This document shows positions 42,863 through 52,282 of a DNA stretch of 63,570 nucleotides, one piece after another. Source of the stretch: Scatacola_A faecigallinarum. GTDB taxonomy: Bacteria > Pseudomonadota > Alphaproteobacteria > RF32 > CAG-239. The translations under genes and the position numbers were made by a program. The notes under the pieces were generated by a model. The model had not been told where the DNA came from and searched no databases. It was given only the letters and a program-made list of their open reading frames with translations. Each line of letters begins with the position of its first letter. The first letter of the stretch is position 1. Location: contig DVOM01000038.1 of NCBI GenBank assembly GCA_018713605.1, forward strand, positions 1-63,570, written 5' to 3'.

Positions 42863-44383
42863 TTAGTGCAACTTATATCTTAAAAAAAACGCCAGCAGTA
42901 TATTAACAAAACAGAATGTAAGCGGGACAAGATTGCCATATTGCCCGTAAAAGGTCGTAATTGACAGTTTTGCCGGAAGGGGTGCGTCTATTATTCCGCG
43001 ATAATTCAACGGCAGAGAGGCGAGTGTTTGGCCGGCAGGAGAAATTATGGCGCTGATTCCGGTGTTGGCGGCCCGAATGACGGCAATGCCTTCCTCTACG
43101 GCGCGCAAACGGGCGGTAACCAGATGTTGATAGGGGCCGGCGCTGGTTCCGTACCAGCCGTCGTTGGTCAGATTGACCAGAAATTGCGGTTTGTTTTTCT
43201 CATTTACCACTTGGGCGGGAAATATTATTTCGTAACAAATGAGCGCGCCGAAAGAGGGATAGTCTTTCAGTTTGAATGTTTTGTGGCTTTTGCCCGGTTT
43301 GAAGTCGGCGACGGTGTTGGCAATCGGACGCACCCATTCCGGAAGATAACGGCGGAGCGGGATGTATTCGCCGAAAGGCACCAGGTGGCTTTTGTCATAG
43401 AAATCGACGATTTCGCCTTGTTTGTCAATGATGAACATTGAATTCAAAGGCCGATATCTGTCCGCAGCCGTGAATTCGTAGCGTACAAGTCCGGTAATCA
43501 GATAACCGCGCGGAGGTACGGCGGCTGTCAGAAGTTCCCTGTAGCCGGGTTCAATATCCAGTGCATAGGGGACTGCGGTTTCGCCCCAGATGACGAAATC
43601 GACGTCGTCCAGTGGTTTGGAGCGGCTGAGGCTGATATATTCGAAAAAATTTTTTTCAAGGAATGCGGCATCCCATTTCATGGTTTGGGGTATGCTTGGC
43701 TGAACGATGCGAACAGTAATGCCTGAGCTTTCCCGAGGGAAGAGTTTCAGCCGCTGTTGTCCGTAGATGCAGACCAAAGCCGAGCAGGCGGCGATGAGAG
43801 CAGCTGCGGCCGCGGCGGAAGCTCTGGTGCGGCGGATAACAATCAGTGCCGGCGCCGAAACGCAGAGAAGCACCAGCAGCGACAAGCCGTAGGTTCCGAA
43901 AAACGAAGCCAGCTGGAGGCCCCTGTCGTCAAAAGCGAGAACAGAACCGAGCAGGTTCCACGGAAAGCCGGTAAAGATGAAACTGCGTATCCATTCCAGA
44001 ATTACCCAGAAAGAGGCGAAAGCCAGCCAGCGGGCATAGGTATTTTTGAAATACCAGGCCAATGCGGCGGGAATACCGGCAAACAAACCGAAGAAGGCGC
44101 CGGCGGCCAGCAGCGTAAGCGGATATAGCCAACCGAAAGCGGCGGCGTCTATCAGCAAGGCGTTGCCGACCCAGGAAAAGCCGCAGGCAAACCAGCCGAA
44201 ACCAAACCAATAGCCGCAGGCAAAAGCCTGTTTGGGCGTTGCTGATTTGTCCATGAAGTACAGAAGCAGTCCGAATGAAACAAACAAAACCGGAAAAACA
44301 TAGTAAGGCGGCAGGGCGGCGACGCCGAGCAAACCGGCCGTCAGGCATATGGTTTTACGGTATGCGGGCAGTTTATTCAGCAT
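42863..44383 (-). CDS. lnt: Apolipoprotein N-acyltransferase
   Basis: A 506-aa inner-membrane enzyme that N-acylates lipoproteins. N-terminal helices (residues about 1-210) precede a periplasmic nitrilase-like domain with the three catalytic residues in context: Glu in VIWGETAVPY, Lys in YDKSHLVPFGEY and Cys in GALICYEIIFP. The ATG at 44383 overlaps the corC-like stop by 11 bp; an upstream start at 44419 would overlap more and is less likely. Relevant to the several lipoproteins in this window. Confidence 0.95.
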   Translation of the reverse strand: MLNKLPAYRKTICLTAGLLGVAALPPYYVFPVLFVSFGLLLYFMDKSATPKQAFACGYWFGFGWFACGFSWVGNALLIDAAAFGWLYPLTLLAAGAFFGLFAGIPAALAWYFKNTYARWLAFASFWVILEWIRSFIFTGFPWNLLGSVLAFDDRGLQLASFFGTYGLSLLVLLCVSAPALIVIRRTRASAAAAAALIAACSALVCIYGQQRLKLFPRESSGITVRIVQPSIPQTMKWDAAFLEKNFFEYISLSRSKPLDDVDFVIWGETAVPYALDIEPGYRELLTAAVPPRGYLITGLVRYEFTAADRYRPLNSMFIIDKQGEIVDFYDKSHLVPFGEYIPLRRYLPEWVRPIANTVADFKPGKSHKTFKLKDYPSFGALICYEIIFPAQVVNEKNKPQFLVNLTNDGWYGTSAGPYQHLVTARLRAVEEGIAVIRAANTGISAIISPAGQTLASLPLNYRGIIDAPLPAKLSITTFYGQYGNLVPLTFCFVNILLAFFLRYKLH

Positions 44384-45263
44384 TGCCGTTTTCTTTTTTG
44401 CCCGGTTTGGGAATGACAATCATAACTTTCTTAATGCGACGGGGATCGACTTCCAGAATACGGAATTTGATGCCGTCCGGTCCGTCAATGACTTCGCCGC
44501 GGGCGGGGATGCGCTGGGCAATGTGGAAAACATAGCCGCCGAGCGTGTCAATTTCCAGTTCGTCGCAGTCAAGATTTTTGCAAAGGTCGAGATGCGCCGC
44601 TTCTTTTATTTCTTCCAGTTCGGCGCGGGCATCGGCAATAATCAGCCCTTCGTCCTGCAGCATGATGACATGTTGTTCTTCAAAATCGTATTCGTCTTCG
44701 ATGTCGCCGACGATTTCCTCGAGCAGATCTTCAATGGTAACCAATCCGTCAATGCCGCCGTATTCGTCAATAACCATGGCCATGTGGATTTTGTTGGCCT
44801 GCATGTCGCGCAGCAGATCCAAAACCCGCATGGACGGCGAAACGAATTTGACCTCACGGTTGACGACGTCTTCGACTTTTACGTCGCCTTCGCCTTTGAG
44901 CAGGCATTTGGCCAGATCGATGATATGGATGATGCCCAGAATGTCGTCAAGAGAATCGCCGTAAATCGGTATGCGGGAGTGCCCGCGGGTTACCATCAGT
45001 TCGGCAAGTTCGCGAACCGTTCCGTCTTTATGAAAGGCGATAATGTTGGCCCGGGGAATCATGGCGTGGCAGCATTTTTTGTCTTTAAGGTACAAAATGT
45101 TATTTAAAAGCAACTGCTCGTGTTCGCTGAAAGGGCAGTCTCCTTCGGAATTGGCTTCCTCTATCAGGTCCTCGATGGTTTCGCGGACGGTTTCCTGCTG
45201 TTTGCCGCCGAACAGACTTTTGAAACGGCGCCAGATAGATTCTTTGTGATTTTCTTCCGTCAT
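44373..45263 (-). CDS. CBS-pair CorC/TlyC-type protein
   Basis: A 296-aa cytosolic protein: two CBS domains (residues about 70-190, with ITIHIIDLAKCLLKGEG-like and MAMVIDEYGGIDGLVTIEDL segments) and the C-terminal transporter-associated domain (LGGYVFHIAQRIPARGEVID). It lacks the membrane DUF21 part, as do CorC and TlyC. Implicated in divalent-cation handling or ribosome-linked functions. It follows ybeY, with its ribosome site (GGAGAA) inside the ybeY end, and overlaps lnt. Confidence 0.93.
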   Translation of the reverse strand: MTEENHKESIWRRFKSLFGGKQQETVRETIEDLIEEANSEGDCPFSEHEQLLLNNILYLKDKKCCHAMIPRANIIAFHKDGTVRELAELMVTRGHSRIPIYGDSLDDILGIIHIIDLAKCLLKGEGDVKVEDVVNREVKFVSPSMRVLDLLRDMQANKIHMAMVIDEYGGIDGLVTIEDLLEEIVGDIEDEYDFEEQHVIMLQDEGLIIADARAELEEIKEAAHLDLCKNLDCDELEIDTLGGYVFHIAQRIPARGEVIDGPDGIKFRILEVDPRRIKKVMIVIPKPGKKENGNAE

Positions 45264-45269
45264 GGTGTT

Positions 45270-45791
45270 TTAATCTTCTCCGTAGGGATTTTTGATGTTT
45301 AAGCGTTTGAGAATGTTGATTTCGAATTCTTCCATATATTCCGCCTCGTCGTCTTCGATGTGGTCGAAACCGAGAAGATGCAGAATGCCGTGGGTAAACA
45401 GGTGGCAGAAATGGTCGCGCAGCGGAATTCCCTTTTCGGCCGCTTCACGCTGCATGGTTTCGAGCGCAATGATGATGTCGCCGAGTTCGATTTCGCCGAA
45501 AAGTTCCGTGTTTCGGTCAAAGTCGGGATCGTCAACGGCCGCAAAGGAAAGGACGTTGGTCGGTTTGTCCATGCCGCGGAAGTCGCGGTTGAGCGTATGG
45601 ACTTCGTTGTCGTCACTGAGACAGAGGTTGATGTCGACCGGTTTTTCAGTGCCGAGAAAGTCTATGTCTTCATTGGCTTCGACGTACTCAAGCGCATTGA
45701 CCAGAACATCGTTGGCAAGCTGTTGCAAATCGGGAATCTGCTCTTCCCAGCCGGGTTCGTTCAGGGTAATTGTCAGGTTGGTTTTAGTCAT
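45270..45791 (-). CDS. ybeY: Endoribonuclease YbeY
   Basis: A 173-aa single-strand endoribonuclease of the UPF0054 family involved in 16S rRNA 3'-end maturation. The zinc-binding motif HGILHLLGFDH (H-G-x-L-H-L-x-G-F-D-H) is intact. The ATG at 45791 overlaps the phoH stop; a start at 45821 would overlap it by 38 bp. Part of the conserved phoH-ybeY-corC-lnt group. Confidence 0.96.
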   Translation of the reverse strand: MTKTNLTITLNEPGWEEQIPDLQQLANDVLVNALEYVEANEDIDFLGTEKPVDINLCLSDDNEVHTLNRDFRGMDKPTNVLSFAAVDDPDFDRNTELFGEIELGDIIIALETMQREAAEKGIPLRDHFCHLFTHGILHLLGFDHIEDDEAEYMEEFEINILKRLNIKNPYGED

Positions 45792-46749
45792 AGCCGTGTT
45801 GTTTTTTGCCTTTCTCTTCATAAGCCTTTACGATTTTGGCAACCAGACCGTGACGGACGACGTCGTTGGCGCTGAAAGTTACCGAGCTGATGCTGCTGAC
45901 GTTTTCGAGCGTGTCGAGCGCGTCTTTGAGGCCGGATATGACGCCGCGGGGAAGGTCAACCTGGCTGAGGTCGCCGTTGACGACCATGCGGGAGTTTTCG
46001 CCCAAACGGGTCAGAAACATTTTCATCTGCATCGGCGTCGTGTTCTGCGCTTCGTCGAGAATGACAAAGGCGTTGGACAGCGTGCGGCCGCGCATGAACG
46101 CCAGCGGCGCGATTTCGATTTCGCCGATGGCCAGCTTTTTGTCGACCTGTTCGGCCGGCAGCATTTCATAAAGGGCGTCATACAGCGGGCGCAGATACGG
46201 GTCGACCTTGTCTTTCAGGTCACCGGGAAGAAAACCGAGGTTTTCGCCGGCTTCGACCGCCGGACGGGAAAGGATAATCTTGTCGATTTTTCCCTCCAGC
46301 ATCATGGAAACGGCGAGCGCGACGGCCAGGTAGGTCTTACCGGTACCGGCAGGGCCAAGGCCGAAAACAAGCTCGTTTTTCATCATTTCCTGAATATATT
46401 TGGCCTGAGTGGCGGAACGGGGATAAATATGACGTTTTTTGGTTTTGAGTACGATGTCGTTAAGATTCTGCCCGTCGATTTTTTCGGGGCCTTCTTCACT
46501 CATGCGAACGGCGGCCTTGACTTCCTGTTCGCCGATTTCTATGCCTTTGCTGACTTTGCCGTACAACAGGTCAATGGCGGTTTTGGCCTGATCGACGGCG
46601 TCCTGGCTGCCTTTGATGTTTATCTGGTTGCCGAAAGAGCTGATTTCGACGTTCAGGATTTTCTCAATCAGGCGCAGATTGGCGTCAGAGGCACCGACCA
46701 GCTGCTGAACAAGCTGGTTGTTATAGAGTTCAAAATTTACTTCAGCCAT
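45784..46749 (-). CDS. phoH: PhoH-family ATPase (YbeZ type)
   Basis: A 321-aa P-loop protein with Walker A GPAGTGKTYLA, Walker B AFVILDEAQNTTPMQ and the SQVDLPRG segment. N-terminal KH-like part precedes the ATPase domain. It cooperates with YbeY in RNA metabolism. RBS AGGAG precedes the ATG. Its stop overlaps the ybeY start. Confidence 0.95.
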   Translation of the reverse strand: MAEVNFELYNNQLVQQLVGASDANLRLIEKILNVEISSFGNQINIKGSQDAVDQAKTAIDLLYGKVSKGIEIGEQEVKAAVRMSEEGPEKIDGQNLNDIVLKTKKRHIYPRSATQAKYIQEMMKNELVFGLGPAGTGKTYLAVALAVSMMLEGKIDKIILSRPAVEAGENLGFLPGDLKDKVDPYLRPLYDALYEMLPAEQVDKKLAIGEIEIAPLAFMRGRTLSNAFVILDEAQNTTPMQMKMFLTRLGENSRMVVNGDLSQVDLPRGVISGLKDALDTLENVSSISSVTFSANDVVRHGLVAKIVKAYEEKGKKQHGYD

Positions 46750-46775
46750 GGTCTTCTCCTTTGTTCCGTTTGTGT

Positions 46776-48107
46776 TCAGGCAGGTTCACCGCTGAGCGAG
46801 TTTGTCGTTGCTTCGGTTACTCTGACGTTGATTATTTTGTTCAGTTTTTCCTTATTCAGTTTAGCGTGCAGGTTCTGCATGTACGGGGTGCGGCCGATGA
46901 GCTGGCCTGCATGTCGGCCTCTGGTTTCAAACAGAACCGGCATTATTTTACCCAGACATTCTTTATTAAACTTTAACTGATACGAAAATAACAGGTTCTG
47001 CAGAATTTCCAAGCGTTCTTTTTTAACTTTTTCCTCCACCTGGCCGTTCATGACTGCGGCAGGGGTTCCCGGCCGGCGGCTGTATTTGAACGAAAAGGCC
47101 TGAATATATTTGACCCTGTCGACGACGTCAAGCGTTGCCCTGAAGTCTTCGTCGGTTTCGCCCGGAAAGCCGACGATGAAGTCGGAAGACATTCTGAGCG
47201 CGGGGTTGGCCTGCTGCAGTTTTTCGACGATGCGCAAGTAGTCCGAGGAATTGTGGCGGCGGTTCATGGCCCTGAGAATTCTGTCGGAACCGGACTGAAT
47301 CGGCAGATGCAGGTATGGCATCAGTTTTTTCAGATCGCGGTGGCAGGCGATAAGGTCGTCGTCAACGTCGGCCGGGTAAGACGTGGTATAGCGGATGCGT
47401 TGCAGCCCGTCAATTTCGGCAATGCGGCGCAGCAGGTAGGCCAGATTGCGTTCGCGGCCGTTTTCGTCCTCGCCGTGATAGGAGTTGACGTTTTGTCCGA
47501 GGAAATTGATTTCGACGCTGCCGGTTTCGACCAGCCGGCGCGCTTCCCTCAGAACCGAGGCAACCGGGCGGGAATATTCGACGCCGCGCGTATAGGGAAC
47601 GACGCAGTAGGTGCAGAAGTTGTTGCAGCCTTCCTGAATGGCCAGATAGGAAAGTCCGCCCTCCGCCCTGTTTTCGGGCAGAGAGTCGAATTTGGCGACG
47701 GCCGGAAATTCGGTGTCGATAATGCTGATGCCGCGTTTGCGCGCTACCCGGGACAAAATTTCGGGCAGCCGGTGGTAAGTCAGCGGCCCGGTTGCAAAAT
47801 CGACAAAGGGTGCGCGTTTGGCAATTTCGCTGTCTTCTGCCTGCACGACACAGCCAACGACGCCAATAACGGTATCTTTTCCGTCTTCCGCGCGTTCCTG
47901 TTTGATAAGGTTGATGCGGCCGAGGTCGGAGAAGACCTTTTCGGCAGCCTTTTCCCGAATATGGCAGGTGTTGAAAATAATCAGGTCGGCCGCCTTGGGC
48001 GTCGGCGCCTCTTTGTAGCCCAGATTTTTCAGAATAGCGGCAATGCGTTGTGAATCGTAAACGTTCATCTGGCAGCCGAAAGTTTTAATATAATATTTTT
48101 TTACCAC
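46776..48107 (-). CDS. miaB: tRNA-2-methylthio-N6-dimethylallyladenosine synthase
   Basis: A 443-aa radical-SAM methylthiotransferase. N-terminal cluster domain (TFGCQMNVYDSQR, FNTCHIREKA), radical-SAM CxxxCxxC in CNNFCTYC and a C-terminal TRAM domain. It adds the 2-methylthio group to i6A37 in tRNA. The start is GTG with AAAGAG upstream. First gene of the miaB-to-trmB block, divergent from the TerB-like gene. Confidence 0.97.
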   Translation of the reverse strand: MVKKYYIKTFGCQMNVYDSQRIAAILKNLGYKEAPTPKAADLIIFNTCHIREKAAEKVFSDLGRINLIKQERAEDGKDTVIGVVGCVVQAEDSEIAKRAPFVDFATGPLTYHRLPEILSRVARKRGISIIDTEFPAVAKFDSLPENRAEGGLSYLAIQEGCNNFCTYCVVPYTRGVEYSRPVASVLREARRLVETGSVEINFLGQNVNSYHGEDENGRERNLAYLLRRIAEIDGLQRIRYTTSYPADVDDDLIACHRDLKKLMPYLHLPIQSGSDRILRAMNRRHNSSDYLRIVEKLQQANPALRMSSDFIVGFPGETDEDFRATLDVVDRVKYIQAFSFKYSRRPGTPAAVMNGQVEEKVKKERLEILQNLLFSYQLKFNKECLGKIMPVLFETRGRHAGQLIGRTPYMQNLHAKLNKEKLNKIINVRVTEATTNSLSGEPA

Positions 48108-48291
48108 GTTATTCTCTTTAAAATTATACTCTATTTATCAGTTTAGGTTAATGCGCCGGAGTTTTCAACGAATTTTTAGCGGTGTCCACGGATTTTGGCG
48201 CATTATTTCTGCTGTTTCAGGTTTTCTGTTGCTAATCGGACAAAAATTTAGTATCATTTGCCTGAAACAATTGTTACAAAGGAATTAGACA

Positions 48292-48741
48292 ATGGTGGTG
48301 CTTAACATGGAGCAGGATATGGAAGTTTTATCTAAATTGACCGAAGATCAGAAAGTGGCCTTTATGAAGGCGTTTTCGCGGCTGGCCGGCGCCGACGGAC
48401 ATCTGGACGAAGACGAACTGGCCTTTATCCGCAGCATGGCTCGGATTTACGGCATTTCCGACAAGCGTGTCGACGAAATCCTTAAAATTGACAGCGACGA
48501 GGAAGTTGTCAATGCCGTTAAGGTTATCGACAACCGTCGTGCCGCTTTGGAACTGATCAAGGAAATGTGCGTTCTGGCACATGCGGACGACGAGCTTTCC
48601 GATCAGGAAACCCTGCTTATCGGCCGCGTCGGTCAGGCGATGGGGGTCGAACTTGAAAAAATTGAGCAGATAAGCAACTGGATTATTGACCGCATCATCT
48701 GGCTGGAACAGGCAAAAATCATTTTTGAGGAAGTTAAATAA
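48292..48741 (+). CDS. TerB-like protein
   Basis: A 149-aa all-helical cytosolic protein with a TerB-type core: LAGADGHLDEDELAFIRSMA (residues about 30-49) and CVLAHADDELSDQETLLI later, with the paired DG-x-L-x-x-x-E metal-like motifs of the tellurite-resistance/DUF533 superfamily. AAGGA about 9 nt before the ATG. Function unknown; it is followed closely by a 365-aa orphan with GGAGG, so the two may form one unit. Confidence 0.8.
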   Translation: MVVLNMEQDMEVLSKLTEDQKVAFMKAFSRLAGADGHLDEDELAFIRSMARIYGISDKRVDEILKIDSDEEVVNAVKVIDNRRAALELIKEMCVLAHADDELSDQETLLIGRVGQAMGVELEKIEQISNWIIDRIIWLEQAKIIFEEVK

Positions 48742-48764
48742 GCGTATTGCCAACGGAGGCCGTT

Positions 48765-49862
48765 ATGTTTGATCAACCGCAAAATTCGGAAAAACTGGAA
48801 CATCTGCGTCGGATGCAGAAGGCAATCAATACCGGGCTGACCAATCTGGAAATCAGCCAGCAGACGCGGGGCCGGTCACCACAGGATATTATCAGCAGAG
48901 CCGTGCAGAACCGTTTTCGGGTCAGCAAAGAAGAGGGCGACATTCTTGCCCGGCAGATGGCGCTGGCGCCGAAAGACGTGAAACTGAAAGTCGGCAATCA
49001 GGATCTGCGCGTCGACGAAATGCAGCATCAGATAGCCATGGACATCGGCGAAGACCTGCAGTTTATGCTGGCGGATTCATATGAACAGATTAATTCGGAG
49101 AGCACTTCCAGCCGCGAATATTTTCGCTGGCTGGATGAAACCGAAAACATTATCAAGCATATGAACGACGGTTTCGTTTCACATGAGGATTTGAGCGAAC
49201 GCAACGAGTTTCTCGAAATGTCGTATCAGCGCGAGACGGAACTGATGGTTTGCATTTCGCTTTATCAGAACAGTGTTTTCAAGGGAGCGAAAGACAAGGC
49301 CAACGAGCTGACTTACAAGCTGACCAAACTTCGCCAGATGCGCAGCATGATTAAGCAGACCACCAAGGATCAGGCGGACCGCAAGGTTGAAAAAAGCGAA
49401 TATGAGAAGGCTCTTGAGTATTATCGGGCGGTCAGGCAGTTGAAAGAGCACGACCTGTATTGGAATCTTCCGGAGCCGGTTTTGGAAAACATGGGACGCG
49501 CCGCCTATGAGGCCGGCCTCAACCACGGATATGCCGACAACGGCTACGGCGTTTCTCATGCCGGAGACCGCGATATGCAGCCGAATTACGTTTGGTATGA
49601 CTGGCTGCGGGAAGAAATGGTCAAGTCGATGAATCCGTCGCAATATCAGAGCCGTTACGATCACAGCATGGGCGAAATGATGATGATGAAGCGCATGGGT
49701 AATGAGAACCGTCAGACGCGAGAGAGTCTGGCTGCCCATATTGAACGGCTGAGCGGCCGCCGGCCGCCGTTGAAAGACGCGCCGGAGTACAATTATTCCG
49801 AAGTTCGCCGCCGCGCTTTTGACATGTCCCGTTTTCGCGAACTGCAGGGACGAGAAGCATAA
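48765..49862 (+). CDS. Hypothetical helical protein (365 aa)
   Basis: A highly charged, helical cytoplasmic protein without signal peptide, membrane span or known domain. Likely coiled-coil stretches occur around KEEGDILARQMALAPKDVKL and ANELTYKLTKLRQMRSMI. The C-terminal half contains a Tyr/Asn/Met-rich region (HAGDRDMQPNYVWYDWLREE, MGEMMMMKRMGNENRQTRES). The ATG at 48765 has GGAGG 6 nt upstream; an in-frame TTG at 48747 precedes that site. Function unknown. Confidence 0.75.
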   Translation: MFDQPQNSEKLEHLRRMQKAINTGLTNLEISQQTRGRSPQDIISRAVQNRFRVSKEEGDILARQMALAPKDVKLKVGNQDLRVDEMQHQIAMDIGEDLQFMLADSYEQINSESTSSREYFRWLDETENIIKHMNDGFVSHEDLSERNEFLEMSYQRETELMVCISLYQNSVFKGAKDKANELTYKLTKLRQMRSMIKQTTKDQADRKVEKSEYEKALEYYRAVRQLKEHDLYWNLPEPVLENMGRAAYEAGLNHGYADNGYGVSHAGDRDMQPNYVWYDWLREEMVKSMNPSQYQSRYDHSMGEMMMMKRMGNENRQTRESLAAHIERLSGRRPPLKDAPEYNYSEVRRRAFDMSRFRELQGREA

Positions 49863-49961
49863 CGGAAGTTATGATGGCGTAAGTTTATAATTGCTGTAGA
49901 CAAACCCGAAAATAGCGATTAACTTATCAATGAATGTTTTAAATTTTAAGGAGTTTTTTCT

Positions 49962-50261
49962 ATGGGTGCTTTATTGGAGCCTTTCTTTTATATTATTGCT
50001 CTGGTCGTGGATATTTATTTTAAGGTCGTGGTTGTTGAGGTCGTTCTGCATTGGCTGATTCACTTCAAAATTCTGGAAGCTGACAATAAATATGCCAAAA
50101 AGACCATGGAAATTTTGGAAAAGGCTACCGAACCGGTATATGCCAAAATCCGCAGCAAAATTCCGCCTGTTTCCGGTTTTGACTTTTCTCCCTTTATTCT
50201 TTTGCTTATTCTCCTTTTCATCGGGCGATTGGTTTATCGGCTGTCCGAAATGGTCATGTAA
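49962..50261 (+). CDS. YggT-family membrane protein
   Basis: A 99-aa protein with two membrane regions separated by a cytosolic segment (EILEKATEPVYAKIRSKIPP). The TEPVYAKIRSKIP motif is typical of YggT/Ycf19 proteins, which are linked to division and membrane organisation. GGAG precedes the ATG. A terminator follows, before the DUF167 gene. Confidence 0.9.
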   Translation: MGALLEPFFYIIALVVDIYFKVVVVEVVLHWLIHFKILEADNKYAKKTMEILEKATEPVYAKIRSKIPPVSGFDFSPFILLLILLFIGRLVYRLSEMVM

Positions 50262-50302
50262 GAAAATCCGTCTAACGGCTGACTGACAAAGATTTGGCAA
50301 AT

Positions 50303-50350
50303 AAGCCGGCTCCCCCGTACTTTTTTGTATACAGGGTTGTCCGGCTTTTT
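50303..50350 (+). terminator. Terminator after yggT
   Basis: AAGCCGG (50303-50309) and CCGGCTT (50341-50347) enclose a second partial stem and are followed by TTT. The loop is large, so strength is uncertain. Confidence 0.6.
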
Positions 50351-50403
50351 GAAATTCTGGTGTCCGCCGCGTTATCTAATTTTGAATTAAGCGGGAAACG
50401 GTA

Positions 50404-50712
50404 TTGTTTTTTGAAAGGAAAGGCGATTCAATCATTTTGCGGGTACGGCTGTCGCCAAACTCGTCTTCCTGTTCTGTCAAAGGCGTGTTTGTCGCCGCGG
50501 ACGGCCTGTCCTATCTCAAAATCAATGTTATTGCCGTTCCCGAGAAAGGAAAAGCCAATCAGGAGCTGATAAAATTTCTGGGGCGTCTGTTGCGGCTGCC
50601 CAAAAGCGAAATTAAACTCATCGGCGGCGAAACCGACCGCTGTAAGAAACTGCAACTGCCGTTTGCGGCAGAAACTGCCGAAAAACTGCAAAATCTGCCG
50701 GAGGAGACGTAA
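50404..50712 (+). CDS. DUF167 (YggU-type) protein
   Basis: A 102-aa protein of the DUF167 family: ILRVRLSPNSSSCSVKGVFV, then VIAVPEKGKANQELIKFLG, the two hallmark segments. Function unknown; often next to yggT, as here. The start is probably TTG, since no ATG gives a complete family N-terminus, and it is preceded only by a weak GGGAAACGG site. folD follows with its own GGAGGAG. Confidence 0.85.
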   Translation: MFFERKGDSIILRVRLSPNSSSCSVKGVFVAADGLSYLKINVIAVPEKGKANQELIKFLGRLLRLPKSEIKLIGGETDRCKKLQLPFAAETAEKLQNLPEET

Positions 50713-50713
50713 G

Positions 50714-51556
50714 ATGACGGCACAACTCATTAACGGAAAAGAAACGGCTCTGGCCTTGCGCGAGGCGTTGGCGGCGGAACTTGCCCAAAAGGGGCATCGG
50801 CCGCATTTGGCGGTTGTATTGGCCGGCGACGATGAAGCCAGTCTGATTTATGACCGTAACAAACAAAAAGCGGCGTGGGCGGCCGGCATGGATTGTGATT
50901 TGCATCATCTTCCCGGGGAAACGACCGAGGCCGAATTGCTGGCCCTGGTTGACCGTCTGAACGAGGACGACGGTATTCACGGCGTTATGGTGCAGCTGCC
51001 TTTGCCGAAACATATTGACGGACGACGGGTAATTGAACGGATTTGCCCTGAAAAGGACGTGGACGGTTTTACGCCTCTTAATGCCGGCCGGCTTCTGCTT
51101 AAAGACGAAAGGGCGATTGTCTCGGCAACGCCTGCGGGGATTTTGCATTTGCTTAAAACGGTGCACCGGGATTTGTCGGGTTTGCATGCCGTTATTATCG
51201 GGCGTTCGAATATTGTCGGCAAACCGCTGGCGTCTTTGCTGCTGAATAACGACTGTACGGTAACGGTCGTTCATTCGAAAACCCGCAATCTTCCGGAAAT
51301 TTCCCGGCAGGCGGATATTCTGATTGCGGCCTGCGGGTGTCCGAAGATGGTTAAAAAAGACTGGATAAAGGACGGCGCAACGGTTATCGATGTCGGTATC
51401 AACCGAGTTGACGGCCGGTTATGCGGGGACGTCGATTTTGATGACGTTGTCGAAAAGGCTGCTTTTATTACGCCGGTTCCCGGCGGCGTAGGGCCGATGA
51501 CGATAGCCATGCTGTTGAAGAATACCTATCAGGCATATCTTGCCCTTAAAAAGTAG
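50714..51556 (+). CDS. folD: Bifunctional methylene-THF dehydrogenase/cyclohydrolase
   Basis: A 280-aa FolD that interconverts 5,10-methylene-THF and 10-formyl-THF. Catalytic Tyr/Lys in LIYDRNKQKAAW, GVMVQLPLPKHID, KDVDGF, the NADP site GRSNIVGKPLASLLL and PVPGGVGPMTIAMLL are intact. The ATG at 50714, one base after the DUF167 stop, has GGAGGAGACGTAAG upstream; an in-frame start at 50663 would overlap the preceding gene. Confidence 0.97.
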   Translation: MTAQLINGKETALALREALAAELAQKGHRPHLAVVLAGDDEASLIYDRNKQKAAWAAGMDCDLHHLPGETTEAELLALVDRLNEDDGIHGVMVQLPLPKHIDGRRVIERICPEKDVDGFTPLNAGRLLLKDERAIVSATPAGILHLLKTVHRDLSGLHAVIIGRSNIVGKPLASLLLNNDCTVTVVHSKTRNLPEISRQADILIAACGCPKMVKKDWIKDGATVIDVGINRVDGRLCGDVDFDDVVEKAAFITPVPGGVGPMTIAMLLKNTYQAYLALKK

Positions 51557-51607
51557 GCAAGGCGGATTATATATATTCCGTTAAACAGAATTTGCTGGAG
51601 ACGGAAT

Positions 51608-52243
51608 ATGGAAGAAAAAAACGCCGGCCGGGTTTTTATGCTTGATGATGATCTTTTTTTTCTCGACCTTTACCGCAATCTTTTGGAAGCGCGTGGTTAT
51701 AAGGTTTTTACGGCAACCAATGCCTATAAGTTTCTGCTTTATGCCAAAGAGATACATCCCGATGTCGTGGTGCTGGATATTAACATGCCGGATGTCAGCG
51801 GCTGGGAAGTGCTGCAGCTTTTGGACGATGAGACCAAGGTTCGGGCGCCGGTAATTATGACAACGGTGGAGGCCGACAAAGGACTGGCGGTGGCAAAAGG
51901 TGTTGCCCATTATCTGCCTAAGCCGCTGGATATGGAAAACTTTATGGAAATTGTCGAAACCTACTGTGCCGGGCAGAAAGCGCACGACATTCTGCTTTTG
52001 GAAGATTACAACCCCTTTGACGTTTCTGTCCGTGATGCCATCAACGAGCTGAAATTCAGTTTTTTTTCCGTTAATGACGTGAATGCCGCGGTACTTTATC
52101 TGAACAAAAACATTCCGAAGGCGGTCTGCGTCAGTTTCGATGCTGGGCGTTTTGAAGAAGTCAGGCCGCGTTTGAAACATGACCGGATTATTTATGTGGA
52201 AAATCGCGATACGATAAAAAAATTAGCTTTGCTTCTAAAATAA
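51608..52243 (+). CDS. Response regulator with two receiver domains, the second degenerate
   Basis: A 211-aa protein without an output domain. Receiver 1 (residues about 8-120): acidic DDD pocket (FMLDDDLFF), phospho-Asp in VVVLDINMPDVSGW, Thr in VIMTTVEAD and Lys in LPKPLDM are all present. Receiver 2 (about 128-205) begins DILLLEDYNPFD and ends IIYVENRDTIKKL but lacks a recognisable phospho-Asp or Lys. Such stand-alone regulators act by protein contact. No kinase gene is adjacent; a sensor kinase lies 1 kb downstream on the other strand. Confidence 0.85.
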   Translation: MEEKNAGRVFMLDDDLFFLDLYRNLLEARGYKVFTATNAYKFLLYAKEIHPDVVVLDINMPDVSGWEVLQLLDDETKVRAPVIMTTVEADKGLAVAKGVAHYLPKPLDMENFMEIVETYCAGQKAHDILLLEDYNPFDVSVRDAINELKFSFFSVNDVNAAVLYLNKNIPKAVCVSFDAGRFEEVRPRLKHDRIIYVENRDTIKKLALLLK

Positions 52244-52282
52244 TGATGTTATCATCTTTATAAATTTTTATAAGGATGACGG

